Positions 36,920 through 44,938 of a stretch of DNA of 64,000 nucleotides are shown here, piece after piece (the first letter of the stretch is position 1; each line of letters starts with the position of its first letter). The DNA is from Spirochaeta lutea (GTDB taxonomy: Bacteria; Spirochaetota; Spirochaetia; DSM-27196; Salinispiraceae). The position numbers were made by a program, and so were the translations under genes. Location of the stretch: the NCBI RefSeq assembly GCF_000758165.1, contig NZ_JNUP01000003.1, positions 186,001-250,000 on the forward strand, given 5' to 3'. The notes under the pieces are model-generated. The model was not told the DNA's origin. It saw only the letters and a list, made by a program, of their open reading frames with translations, and searched no databases.

Positions 36920-37153
36920 ATGGAAGAGAGACATCCATATTTAGATAACAAGGTTGTGATCCTAAACGGATTTTCCAACGAGGAAATTGTGTCCATCATG
37001 AAAGCGGTTCGGGCCACCTTCGACCCTCCGGCAGACTTAATATTCGCAAAAACCACCCCTAATTCCCTCGAGATGAAGCTTAAGGAGCTGATTGTCGACA
37101 TGAGCGAGGACCATGAATACCTGAAGAAAAATCCTCCCCAGAAAAAAGGCTAG
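36920..37153 (+). CDS. DUF3783-like small protein
   Basis: The 77-residue soluble protein resembles DUF3783: VVILNGFSNEEIVSIMKAVR, a central DLIFAKTTPNSLEMKLKELI and a Lys-rich end. Function is unknown. GAGGAGA lies 6 nt before the ATG. It is divergent from clpB, and repeat copy D follows its stop. Confidence 0.7.
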   Translation: MEERHPYLDNKVVILNGFSNEEIVSIMKAVRATFDPPADLIFAKTTPNSLEMKLKELIVDMSEDHEYLKKNPPQKKG

Positions 37154-37161
37154 GGCTTCGA

Positions 37162-37267
37162 TAGTGTACAAATACTTGTAACCTTCAGGCCGCCGGCACC
37201 ATCCCTGGGTCGGGTGCCGGCCTGAACCACCATACCTGATGTAGATTACAATCTCTTGCGCATTTTA
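37162..37267. repeat. Dispersed inverted-end repeat, copy D (diverged)
   Basis: Left end TAGTGTACAAATACTTGTAA and right end (reverse complement starting TAAAATGCGCAAGAGATTGT) are recognisable but worn versions of the family ends. The interior has a strong GC-rich hairpin (about CCGGCACC/GGTGCCGG, 37193-37220). It lies between the convergent ends of the DUF3783 gene and the YgjV-like gene and could end transcription from both sides. Confidence 0.7.
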
Positions 37268-37340
37268 CATCTACTACCCACGACATGAGGCGTTCCTCAG
37301 AGCAGTGCAGCCTGAACTGGAACCCGTCTCCCCGGGGCTA

Positions 37341-38267
37341 TCAACCCATTCCTACAGCCCTGAGGTGGCGTACATCCAGCTCAAAGACAGTTACCTCGCC
37401 GATACTCACCAACTTCTCGTAGCCGTTACGCTGAAAATACCGCCGGGTACCAAGATCTGAACGGTTGACCGGACAGACGACATGGTCAATCCCCTGGGGA
37501 AGGTCGGCAAGCAGCCGTTTATGGAATTTGCCCACCACGCCGAGGTCCCGGTACTTTGCCACCAGGTAGTCTGCAGGCATCAGCACCGTGGATTCCGGCG
37601 GTTTTCGTTCACCCACCGCCCGGAGGATCTGAATGAACTGGGCATTTGTATCGGAAGAAGCAGCCGTCTCGGATTCAGGGGCATTTGAATCACCTTTATT
37701 CCCCATACCCTCATCTTGGCTTTCAAAACCCCGATCCCCTGGTGTCCCAGCCCCGGATGCAGCATGGGATTCCGAACTTAGCTCCAAGACGCCTTCAGGC
37801 TGCTCAGCGTCATCCCCGGTCCAAAACCGCGGAGCATACTCCAGGAGGTTATCAAGCCGGAGCAGCACCGAAATTCCATTAAGCCGGTTACGCCGGAAGG
37901 CACCGTAGACCAGACCGTTTCCGGAAAAGGCATAATTGATCATCTTTTCAGCGAAAAGCGGATAAAACCGCCTCATATCCCCATACTTTTCCCGCAGAAA
38001 CCGCACTACCAAATCTGCCTCCTCGGCCCTCAGCTGGGCATACTGGAAGCTGCTGGTATCCTGACGGAACATCCGAATAAGGTAATAGACATTAACACAG
38101 ACAATGAACCCGTTGGTGGCAACGATGGGCCAGGCTTGGATGAGCACCCCGTATGCCACGAAGAACAAACACCCGATGAGGTTGATGATCCGTAATTTTA
38201 CCAGGGAAACCATCACTAGGGAGAGGGCCACAAAAATCGACGCGGCATACCCAAGAAGTTCTGTCAT
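37341..38267 (-). CDS. YgjV-like membrane domain fused to an acetyltransferase-like domain
   Basis: Residues 1-75 contain three hydrophobic helices resembling the YgjV inner membrane family. The cytoplasmic part has GNAT-like features: EEADLVVRFLREKYGDM near residue 80 and the late motif LGTRRYFQRNGYEKL near residue 275. About 60 residues of low-complexity Ser/Gly/Glu/Asp/Asn sequence (about 160-215) split it. The function is unknown; membrane-tethered acyltransfer is an inference. GGAG lies 7 nt before the ATG. Confidence 0.6.
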   Translation of the reverse strand: MTELLGYAASIFVALSLVMVSLVKLRIINLIGCLFFVAYGVLIQAWPIVATNGFIVCVNVYYLIRMFRQDTSSFQYAQLRAEEADLVVRFLREKYGDMRRFYPLFAEKMINYAFSGNGLVYGAFRRNRLNGISVLLRLDNLLEYAPRFWTGDDAEQPEGVLELSSESHAASGAGTPGDRGFESQDEGMGNKGDSNAPESETAASSDTNAQFIQILRAVGERKPPESTVLMPADYLVAKYRDLGVVGKFHKRLLADLPQGIDHVVCPVNRSDLGTRRYFQRNGYEKLVSIGEVTVFELDVRHLRAVGMG

Positions 38268-38394
38268 TGATAGGCTCCTTTTCTTGACCCCGGAGGGTTA
38301 CTCCCGTATTATCCCATACGATGACTGGTAAGGCAAGAAAACCCGCTGGCATGGGACCCTTACCGTATGCACTGAATGCCGAACGAGGATGCCC

Positions 38395-39555
38395 ATGAAA
38401 TTCAGACAGTGTATCCAGACTATAGCTCCATACCAGCCGGGGCTTCGCAGCCAGGGCAGTATCAAGCTTAGCTCTAACGAAAACCCCCTGGGGCCGAGCC
38501 CCCGTGCTATGGATGCGGTTAGGGAAACGGTACCGATGATTCACACCTACCCTGACGGTGCGAACAGGGAGCTCACGGCGGCCATTTCGGATCGCCTTGG
38601 GGTGGGGAGCGATCAAATTATCATTGGTAACGGAAGCGACGAGTTGTTTCTCCAGATTGCGGGCATCCTGTTGGAGGGTGATTCGACTGCGGTTAGCGCT
38701 CGCCAGACCTTCAGCGAATACCGGTTTTCCGTCGCGGTATTCGGGGGAACCATGCGCGAGGTGAATCTAAGCCCCCAGGGTCGATTTGATCTCCAGGCCA
38801 TTCTCCATGCGTGCGATGATTCAACCAGACTGGTATTCATCTGTAATCCGAACAATCCCACCGGTACCTACCTCACCCACCGGGAACTGTTGGATTTTCT
38901 CACGGTGATGAACGACAGGTTTCCCGATGCTCTGGTGGTGGTTGATGAGGCATACCAGGATTATGTTACCGCTCCGGACTTCCCCGATTCAGTAGCCCTA
39001 CTCGCCTCATGTCCGAATATGATTATTACCCGGACCTTCTCGAAGATTTACGGTCTGGCCGGGTTACGGGTCGGATACGCTGTGTCCCATCCTGAGGTTA
39101 TTGCCCAGCTTAAACGGGTAAAGCAGCCCTTCAATGTCAACCTCCTGGCCCAATCAGCCGCCCGGGCGGCCCTGTCGGACGAGGATTTTCACCACCGAAG
39201 CCGGGAGATTAACCAGCTCAGTAAAACCCGACTTACCGGATTGTGTGATAGCCTGGGATTTTCCTACTTCCAAACCCAGGCGAATTTTCTGTGTATTACC
39301 CTGGCGGAGGATCTTGGGATCGAGAGCGTCGAATTGCCTCCGACCGCTCTGGGGGAGTACCGTCTCCCCGATGGGGTGAACAATCTCTCGAGTTTCGCAT
39401 TCCGTCATTTCAATGAATACGGGGTAAGTATTCGTGCACTGCAGTCCTTCGGGCTTCCCTCGGCGGTTCGAATCACCCTTGGCATGGATGAACAGATGCA
39501 GGGAGTATATCAGGGACTGGAGCGCCTTGCGGAACTCGCTCGGAAGGGATCATGA
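38395..39555 (+). CDS. hisC: Histidinol-phosphate aminotransferase
   Basis: This PLP-dependent aminotransferase acts in histidine synthesis. The 386-residue protein has the N-terminal IKLSSNENPLGPSPRAM, FICNPNNPTGTYL, VVDEAYQDY and the PLP lysine in TRTFSKIYGLAGLRVGY. ATG 38395 is preferred over 38389 because GAGG is then 6 nt upstream. Other his genes are not in the window, and a broader aromatic aminotransferase activity is possible. The stop overlaps the next start (ATGA). Confidence 0.9.
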   Translation: MKFRQCIQTIAPYQPGLRSQGSIKLSSNENPLGPSPRAMDAVRETVPMIHTYPDGANRELTAAISDRLGVGSDQIIIGNGSDELFLQIAGILLEGDSTAVSARQTFSEYRFSVAVFGGTMREVNLSPQGRFDLQAILHACDDSTRLVFICNPNNPTGTYLTHRELLDFLTVMNDRFPDALVVVDEAYQDYVTAPDFPDSVALLASCPNMIITRTFSKIYGLAGLRVGYAVSHPEVIAQLKRVKQPFNVNLLAQSAARAALSDEDFHHRSREINQLSKTRLTGLCDSLGFSYFQTQANFLCITLAEDLGIESVELPPTALGEYRLPDGVNNLSSFAFRHFNEYGVSIRALQSFGLPSAVRITLGMDEQMQGVYQGLERLAELARKGS

Positions 39556-40325
39556 ACCTTTCCACCCTGGTTTCCCAGTTTAGCTTGGCCCTGGGGGGCG
39601 CCTTGGTACTCAGCCTGCTGCTATGGATCCGGCTCCGGAGGATTCTTGCCGATCCCCAAAAACGGCCGGGGTATATTGCCGGGGATGTACCCATCTGGAT
39701 GTACGTTCTCGGTGCCCTGGGAATCGGACTTCTTACGGTACTGATTGTGGGTGGCATTTTACAGGGATTGAATTGGTTTCAGCCCTTCACGTTTACCGGC
39801 GCCCGGCTGTCTCAGCGCTACTCCATCAGGGAATTTTCACCGACCTGGTCGACGGTGCAGTCCTTGATAGCTATGTTCTTACGATCCGCCGCCCTTGAAG
39901 AACTGGTGAAGGTCTTCTTGATTTGGCTCATAACCCGGGGTTTGACCACCCGGGCGTATTCGGTATTAGCACCATCCCAGCGCTCCACCTTCATTACCGT
40001 GGTTCCGGTTTTCTTGGGCTTCATATTTGGAATCGGATTCGGCGCAGGGGAAACCCTTCTGTTTGCCCTGGGGAATTTCCAGCTCCTGGTACTACGAGGT
40101 TCCACCGCTGTTATCCTTCACGGGGTAACTGCCGGAATTGCAGCCCGCTCCATTCCCGCCAGGGAACTAGGATTGCGTTCCTGGGCCTGGATAGCCGCAG
40201 CCATGGGCATTCATTGGCTGTATAACCTCTTGCTGGCCCTTCCTAGTCCGTTTAACTACCTGGTGTTTGTATTGCTTGCCGGAGCCATGGTCCGTATCCT
40301 CGGGGGGATCCGGGCAACCCAGTAG
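39552..40325 (+). CDS. PrsW-like intramembrane protease
   Basis: The 257-residue integral membrane protein has about seven helices and the PrsW/CPBP glutamic-protease pattern: EELVK (about residues 116-120), FGIGFGAGETLLF, a His in ILHGVTAG and a final HWLYN. In Bacillus PrsW cuts an anti-sigma factor; the target here is unknown. It is coupled to hisC by an ATGA overlap. Confidence 0.75.
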   Translation: MNLSTLVSQFSLALGGALVLSLLLWIRLRRILADPQKRPGYIAGDVPIWMYVLGALGIGLLTVLIVGGILQGLNWFQPFTFTGARLSQRYSIREFSPTWSTVQSLIAMFLRSAALEELVKVFLIWLITRGLTTRAYSVLAPSQRSTFITVVPVFLGFIFGIGFGAGETLLFALGNFQLLVLRGSTAVILHGVTAGIAARSIPARELGLRSWAWIAAAMGIHWLYNLLLALPSPFNYLVFVLLAGAMVRILGGIRATQ

Positions 40326-40419
40326 GAACCCCTACATAGTAGCGGAACCGGCTGAAACTATTCACTGCTTGGGCCTGTGCCCTGGGTTGGATCGCGGATG
40401 GTGCCGCCATATCTTCGGA

Positions 40420-40524
40420 TAGCGCGCAAATTGTTGCAATTTTTGACCTTGGCCACACTACCCGTGGATAATAAACCAGATGGTGCCGCTTTATTTGGCG
40501 TAGTTTACAACCTTCTATGCACTA
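40420..40524. repeat. 105-bp dispersed inverted-end repeat, copy E
   Basis: Left end TAGCGCGCAAATTGTTGCAA and right end (reverse complement TAGTGCATAGAAGGTTGTAA) match the family. The interior has CCAGATGGTGCCGC. Just upstream, 40337-40419 starts TAGTAGCGGAACCGG and contains GGATGGTGCCGCC, so an older, decayed copy may sit in tandem. The repeats fill most of the 366 bp between the PrsW-like gene and tRNA-fMet. Confidence 0.8.
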
Positions 40525-40649
40525 TGTATCTTGGTGTGCCCTCCAGCCTATTGTGCAATACGGTTTCTTTGCCCACTGGAGCCGGTCCCCAGCCTGGTTT
40601 CCCCGGTTTCAACGGCCATCCGGGAAGAAATCTTTTTCCACTCCAGCGG

Positions 40650-40678
40650 TTGACACATTTTTGGGTACTCTGTATAGT
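40650..40678 (+). promoter_or_regulatory. Promoter of initiator tRNA-Met
   Basis: TTGACA (40650-40655), exactly 17 bp, TATAGT (40673-40678): a near-perfect sigma-70 promoter 13 bp before the tRNA. Confidence 0.93.
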
Positions 40679-40691
40679 ACCACCATAACGA

Positions 40692-40764
40692 CGCAGGGTA
40701 GAGCAGTTGGCAGCTCGTCGGGCTCATAACCCGGAGGTCGCAGGTTCGAGTCCTGCCCCTGCTA
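40692..40764 (+). tRNA. Initiator tRNA-fMet (anticodon CAT)
   Basis: The 73-nt cloverleaf has the initiator hallmarks. The anticodon stem TCGGG/CCCGG contains the three G-C pairs next to loop CTCATAA. Position 1-72 is unpaired (C1 against T72; E. coli has C1-A72). The T arm GCAGG-TTCGAGT-CCTGC is intact. CCA is not encoded. Confidence 0.96.
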
Positions 40765-40782
40765 AATCTCTTAAAAAGAGGA

Positions 40783-40815
40783 AGTCCATTACCACAGGGT
40801 GATGGACTTTTTTTT
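40783..40815 (+). terminator. Terminator of tRNA-fMet
   Basis: An 11-bp stem AGTCCATTACC/GGTGATGGACT with an ACAG loop runs into eight T. Confidence 0.93.
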
Positions 40816-40975
40816 GCCTTGATCATGGAAGGACTCCTGCACCAGGGAAGGGTTGTTTGCTCGTATCCGTGCTGGAAACCCTATCCAACAGAATCCCCAT
40901 ACTAAAATACCCAAAAAGAGGGGCAGCCCCGCCAACGGACTGCCCCGAAATGATGTCTTACCTATGGGGATTAGC

Positions 40976-43255
40976 TTACTGCCAAACCCTGACATGGTCG
41001 ATTTTGAAATACACATCGGATGTTACATCAATGCTGCCTCCGAGTTTCCCCCCCATGGCGAGATTAAGGATCAGGTGAAATTGCTGGTCAAAGGGCCAAC
41101 CCATCCACTGTTCCGGGGTATGTGGGTTATTGTACTCACCCAGCTTTTTATTATCATAGAAGAGGATGATCTTATCTTCGGTCCAGTAAATTGCATAGGT
41201 ATGCCAAGCGGTGTTTATATCGGCGAAGTACTCTCCCCCCATACCTTCTCCTGCATAGCCATGATCGACTCCGGAGTTGCTGAAGGTGTGTACGGTCCCG
41301 TGGGCACTACCGGCCCCTCCCCAGTACGGGAAATTGGTTGCATGCTCCATGATATCAATCTCGCCGCTGGCAGGCCAGGCATTGCCGTAGGTATCGGTTC
41401 CAACCCGGGGATCTCGGTAGACGATATCCGTGGGTAGCATCCAAATCGCCGGCCAGGATCCGCCTTCCACAGGAACCTTGGCACGGATTTCGATAAATCC
41501 GTATTTAAAATCCTTCAGCCCCATGGTTTTAAGTCTGGCACTGGTCCATTCTCCCGTTGCCGGGTCGTGTCTTGCAACGATATTCAAAACGCCCTGGTTA
41601 TCCACATAGGAGTTCTCCCGGGAGTTGGTGTAGATCTGTGCCTCTCCGTTTCCCCACCGGTTATCGGGACCGAAGGGATTGTCCTCATCCAAATCGTATG
41701 TCCAGTAGGCAGGATCAGGAGCACCGGCCTGGTTAAAATCATCCCGCCACACCTCCGATAGGGATGCTTTGATCTGGGAAACGTCGTATATCGTCCAGGT
41801 AACGGTAGAGGTCACCGGAGCATTCTGACCTGACGCCGTGAGGAAGCCGATATCTTTAATCTCTACTGATCTTCCCACATCGGTTCCCAGGAGCAGCGCG
41901 AAGGCCACGAGAATATTTTTATTATTGATCTGGGATACCGGGATGTTGATGGTGGTCCAGGAGGCGAGAGATCCTGCGCCGTAGGTGCTTAGAGGTACGG
42001 CATCAATCTGGTTTGTTCCGGTGACATCCTGGAGGATGAACCGGATATCCGATGCAGCGAGGCTGGCGGACCGAATGGTGAACCGGATGGTTTGGACCTG
42101 TGAAAAATCATAGTAGCTGGTGCCGTCCGCCTGCATGGGAACCTGACCGAGGGTTCCGCCGCTGAAGTACTTGAGCGGGGCGTTGGAGTTAACGGTCATA
42201 GTTACTACGCCATCGTTAAAATCCATATCTGTTGTTGCATCCCAGCCGCCGATGGCGAAATCTGCAACGGTTCCATTGGACAACTCCGACCAGGTAGCGC
42301 TGGTGAGGGTTCTGTCAAGGTACAATCCGGTCTGGCCAGGTTCCGTTGGGTCCGTTGGGTCGGTCGGGTCCGTTGGGTCGGTCGGGTCCGTTGGGTCGGT
42401 CGGGTCCGTTGGATCGGTCGGATCTCCGGGATCGGTGGAAAGAGTAAATTGTGACCAGCTGGACACCGAGGCCAGCTGCCCCTGGGGTACGAGGGTTTCT
42501 ATGCCGTTTCGCTGATCCAATACAGCAATGGCAATTTCTGAGCCGGGTACAAAACTTGGGTGGTTCGCAGTGAAGGTGTAGGTTCCATTGCCGTAGGTCA
42601 TTGCCGCATGGGCTGTCACCAACCCTAGGCCATTGCCCTCTGAAATATACACCCGTGCACCTGTACCGGGACTATCCACCGGAAATTCAACGAGAAACGA
42701 GCCTGACTGCATCTCCTTGATGGTGATTTGCCCCGCAGGTCCATCCAGCTGAATACTTCCGGATACCGGTTGGGTCGGATCATCGGGATCCTCTCCGGGG
42801 TCAGGGGTGCTACCATCGCCATATTCTACCGTCGCCCAGGTCGAAGGCGTGGCCAAATTCCCCTGGGGTATCAGTCTCTCTTGGCCGTTGCGGAGTTCGA
42901 GCACAGCAAGATGAATCGTAGCTCCGGTTGTAAAGCTGGGGTGTGTAAAGGTGTAACGGTACTCCCCCGCCTGCCATTGCATATCCTGACTCGCAAGCAC
43001 CAGTCCCATACCGTCGCCCTCAGAGAGGTAAAGCCTGGAAAAACTGGCGGGGGTTGCTGCTGGGTAGCGGATGGTAATCTGTTGATTCTCCATACCGGAT
43101 ACATAGACGGTTCCCCCGGAACCTTGGATTACCGAACGGGAGAGGACCTGCCCGTCAGAAGCCGGATCAGCGCTGAAGGGTAACAACCCCCCTTCACATC
43201 CAGCCGTAAAAAGCATGAGTAACAGAGCAGCTACCCATGGATAGAGTTTCTTCAT
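40976..43255 (-). CDS. Lipoprotein glycoside hydrolase family 16 (laminarinase-like)
   Basis: The 759-residue protein is exported and lipid-anchored (lipobox FTAGC, Cys20). Two similar ~85-residue domains follow (about 55-150 and 180-275; each has xVYISEGxGxGLV and a HPSFxxGxxIxxAVLxxRNG stretch). A (Asp-Pro-Thr)n linker (about 275-306), a carbohydrate-binding-like beta domain (310-475) and the GH16 domain (about 500-759) complete it. Catalytic residues are E632, D634 and E637 in GEIDIMEH. It likely cuts beta-1,3/1,4-glucans outside the cell. ATG 43255 is chosen over GTG 43273 because AGGAGC is then 8 nt upstream. Confidence 0.9.
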   Translation of the reverse strand: MKKLYPWVAALLLMLFTAGCEGGLLPFSADPASDGQVLSRSVIQGSGGTVYVSGMENQQITIRYPAATPASFSRLYLSEGDGMGLVLASQDMQWQAGEYRYTFTHPSFTTGATIHLAVLELRNGQERLIPQGNLATPSTWATVEYGDGSTPDPGEDPDDPTQPVSGSIQLDGPAGQITIKEMQSGSFLVEFPVDSPGTGARVYISEGNGLGLVTAHAAMTYGNGTYTFTANHPSFVPGSEIAIAVLDQRNGIETLVPQGQLASVSSWSQFTLSTDPGDPTDPTDPTDPTDPTDPTDPTDPTDPTEPGQTGLYLDRTLTSATWSELSNGTVADFAIGGWDATTDMDFNDGVVTMTVNSNAPLKYFSGGTLGQVPMQADGTSYYDFSQVQTIRFTIRSASLAASDIRFILQDVTGTNQIDAVPLSTYGAGSLASWTTINIPVSQINNKNILVAFALLLGTDVGRSVEIKDIGFLTASGQNAPVTSTVTWTIYDVSQIKASLSEVWRDDFNQAGAPDPAYWTYDLDEDNPFGPDNRWGNGEAQIYTNSRENSYVDNQGVLNIVARHDPATGEWTSARLKTMGLKDFKYGFIEIRAKVPVEGGSWPAIWMLPTDIVYRDPRVGTDTYGNAWPASGEIDIMEHATNFPYWGGAGSAHGTVHTFSNSGVDHGYAGEGMGGEYFADINTAWHTYAIYWTEDKIILFYDNKKLGEYNNPHTPEQWMGWPFDQQFHLILNLAMGGKLGGSIDVTSDVYFKIDHVRVWQ
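42342..42432. repeat. Tandem 9-bp repeat coding for (Asp-Pro-Thr)n
   Basis: About nine units of GGTCCGTTG/GGTCGGTCG in an 18-bp higher order encode the linker of the GH16 lipoprotein. Units are multiples of three, so copy changes keep the frame. Last unit(s) are degenerate. Confidence 0.85.
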
Positions 43256-43288
43256 TAGTTTGCTCCTGGACACCGAGAGAAGCCTGGA

Positions 43289-43305
43289 ATGGAACGCGTT
43301 TCCAT
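43289..43305. promoter_or_regulatory. LacI-family-like operator upstream of the GH16 gene
   Basis: ATGGAA-CGCGT-TTCCAT is a 6-bp inverted repeat around a CGCG centre, similar in style to LacI/GalR-family operators. It lies 34-50 bp before the GH16 start and downstream of a TTGACA on the minus strand near 43406-43411. No LacI-type regulator gene is in the window. Confidence 0.5.
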
Positions 43306-43470
43306 ATGAATGGCTCCTGGGTGTGGTATTTTCTGTTTCCCCCGTCTTCCCCCCGGAACCGTATGCATACCGTTTATACAGGGATAAACCGGGTTTTGTT
43401 TGTTGTCAAGCAAAACTATAAAAATAGCTGAATCGTATTCACTATAGTTTCTTTTTATTAACTATATCTA

Positions 43471-43504
43471 TTTAAGGTGTATTTAAGGTTTATTCCTCTA
43501 AGGT
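43471..43504. other. Direct repeats of (TT)TAAGGT in the 384-bp gap before the small lipoprotein gene
   Basis: TTTAAGGT occurs at 43471 and 43482 (11-bp step), and TAAGGT at 43499. The surrounding 43390-43510 is AT-rich, unlike the coding flanks. It may be a regulator-binding array for the lipoprotein gene or the divergent GH16 gene. Nothing else is recognised in 43306-43639. Confidence 0.3.
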
Positions 43505-43639
43505 ATTTACAGGCAATTGTGAAAGTTTTTTGGGATTGCCATGGGAGGAATCAAAGACACATGCATTCTTCTCCGGCCCTGATTGCCTACATGGTATTTC
43601 AGGGATCGTTTCACAATCTACTTTTTTGGAGGCGCTTTT

Positions 43640-44008
43640 ATGAAAAAAGCACTAGGTATCTCTGCAGCATTGTTGCTTGTACTCATCTTAGGATCCTGCG
43701 ACGTCATGGGTGGCGAGGTAGTTATTCTAGGTTCGATCTACGGAGCTGCGAACCCTGATACCGAACTGAATTTTAACAACGCGGACACGGGTATTTTGAC
43801 CGAAGTGAATGCCTATGGGACCGAGGTTTCACTAGAATTCTCCTACACCTATGATTCTAAGGAACGGACGGGACGCATTGACTTTCCCGCTGGCTCAGTA
43901 ATGAAATATGCTGATTTCGAGGTCACTAGAAACGCCGAAGAACTGCTCATACCCTGGCCTACCGGGGGTGGCGGAACCGCAGAACGAACCTTCTATCTCG
44001 AAGATTAA
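43640..44008 (+). CDS. Small lipoprotein of unknown function
   Basis: The 122-residue product has a signal peptide with lipobox LILGSC (about residues 14-19) and a short beta-rich body ending in a Gly-rich turn (GGGGTAERTF). No domain is recognised. TTGGAGG lies 7-9 nt before ATG 43640, which decides the start; an upstream in-frame ATG at 43583 has none. It is divergent from the GH16 lipoprotein gene. Confidence 0.72.
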   Translation: MKKALGISAALLLVLILGSCDVMGGEVVILGSIYGAANPDTELNFNNADTGILTEVNAYGTEVSLEFSYTYDSKERTGRIDFPAGSVMKYADFEVTRNAEELLIPWPTGGGGTAERTFYLED

Positions 44009-44016
44009 TAGTTGCT

Positions 44017-44058
44017 GGCTGCCGGCGTACCTTGGAGCATCTCCTCAGGCCGGCAGCC
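44017..44058 (+). other. Strong hairpin after the small lipoprotein gene
   Basis: GGCTGCCGGC and GCCGGCAGCC form a perfect 10-bp stem with a 22-nt loop, without a T run. It probably protects the mRNA 3' end or reduces read-through. Confidence 0.5.
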
Positions 44059-44112
44059 GCCCACCCTTCCCAATTTTAGGGCACCGGACCCAGCCCCCTC
44101 CCATATCCATGG

Positions 44113-44118
44113 TATACT
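44113..44118 (+). promoter_or_regulatory. -10 box 6 nt before the start codon of the MBL gene
   Basis: TATACT is followed by AGTGCC and then ATG 44125. There is no ribosome-binding site and no clear -35 box, as in the other leaderless candidates. Confidence 0.5.
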
Positions 44119-44124
44119 AGTGCC

Positions 44125-44931
44125 ATGGAAAACAGCATAACCGTCCTAGTCGAAAATCTGGTATACACAAAAAATCTCGGCGCCGAACACGGGCTCTCCC
44201 TTTTCATCCGCCACGGAGGAACCTCAATCCTATTCGACGCCGGTCAGAGCAATCTTCTCCTCGCTAACGCCCAGGAACTGGATATCTCCCTGGACAACAT
44301 TGATCATATCATCGTTAGTCATGGCCATTACGATCACACCGGGGGCTTACAGACCGTGGTAGAAAAAAACCCCAAGGCTTCTCTACGGATCTCCGATCTT
44401 GCCTTCGACCAGCGCACCAATGCCGTGAACCAGAATATCGGGATTCCTCCCGGTATACCGAAGGAAAAAGCCAGTCGCATTACCACTCCTGAAGAAATCG
44501 TGCCGGGGGTGTACTGCATGCCCCGGGCTGAGATACTGGATGAAAAGGATACCCATTTTACCGGGTTCTCTGTTTTTCGAGACGGGTCATGGCAAATCGA
44601 CACCTTCGAGGACGAACAGTCCCTGGTCATAGTGAATGCGGATAGCATCTCTGTTATTAGCGGTTGTTCCCATCGAGGAATTACCAATATTGTTCAAACT
44701 GCGATGAACTATTTTCAACTCCCCGTAGATCTTATTCTGGGGGGATTTCACCTCTCCAAAGAACCTAATATTCGTCCGACCATTGAACAGCTTCGAGCCC
44801 TAAAACCCCGACGCCTAGGTGTGTGCCACTGTACGGGGATGAATCAATACTGTTCAATAAAGCAATCCTTGAGTACACCCGTCGAATACATGTACACCGG
44901 CAGAACTATTTCTTTAAATACGGAGGCATAA
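44125..44931 (+). CDS. MBL-fold metallohydrolase, DHPS/MptB-like group
   Basis: The 268-residue protein has the metallo-beta-lactamase metal site VSHGHYDHTGG (about residues 64-74), a later His in SGCSHRGI and GGFHLSKEP, and the C-terminal GVCHCTG. This combination is typical of the group named after 7,8-dihydropterin-6-methyl-4-(ribofuranosyl)aminobenzene-phosphate synthase, whose members mostly have unknown substrates. It is 7 bp upstream of the GH2 gene and probably co-transcribed. Confidence 0.83.
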   Translation: MENSITVLVENLVYTKNLGAEHGLSLFIRHGGTSILFDAGQSNLLLANAQELDISLDNIDHIIVSHGHYDHTGGLQTVVEKNPKASLRISDLAFDQRTNAVNQNIGIPPGIPKEKASRITTPEEIVPGVYCMPRAEILDEKDTHFTGFSVFRDGSWQIDTFEDEQSLVIVNADSISVISGCSHRGITNIVQTAMNYFQLPVDLILGGFHLSKEPNIRPTIEQLRALKPRRLGVCHCTGMNQYCSIKQSLSTPVEYMYTGRTISLNTEA

Positions 44932-44938
44932 TCTTCCC

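Noticed and set aside
42342-42432. Regular repeats as a possible CRISPR array
   Set aside because: Units are contiguous 9/18 bp without spacers and encode Asp-Pro-Thr in the GH16 frame.
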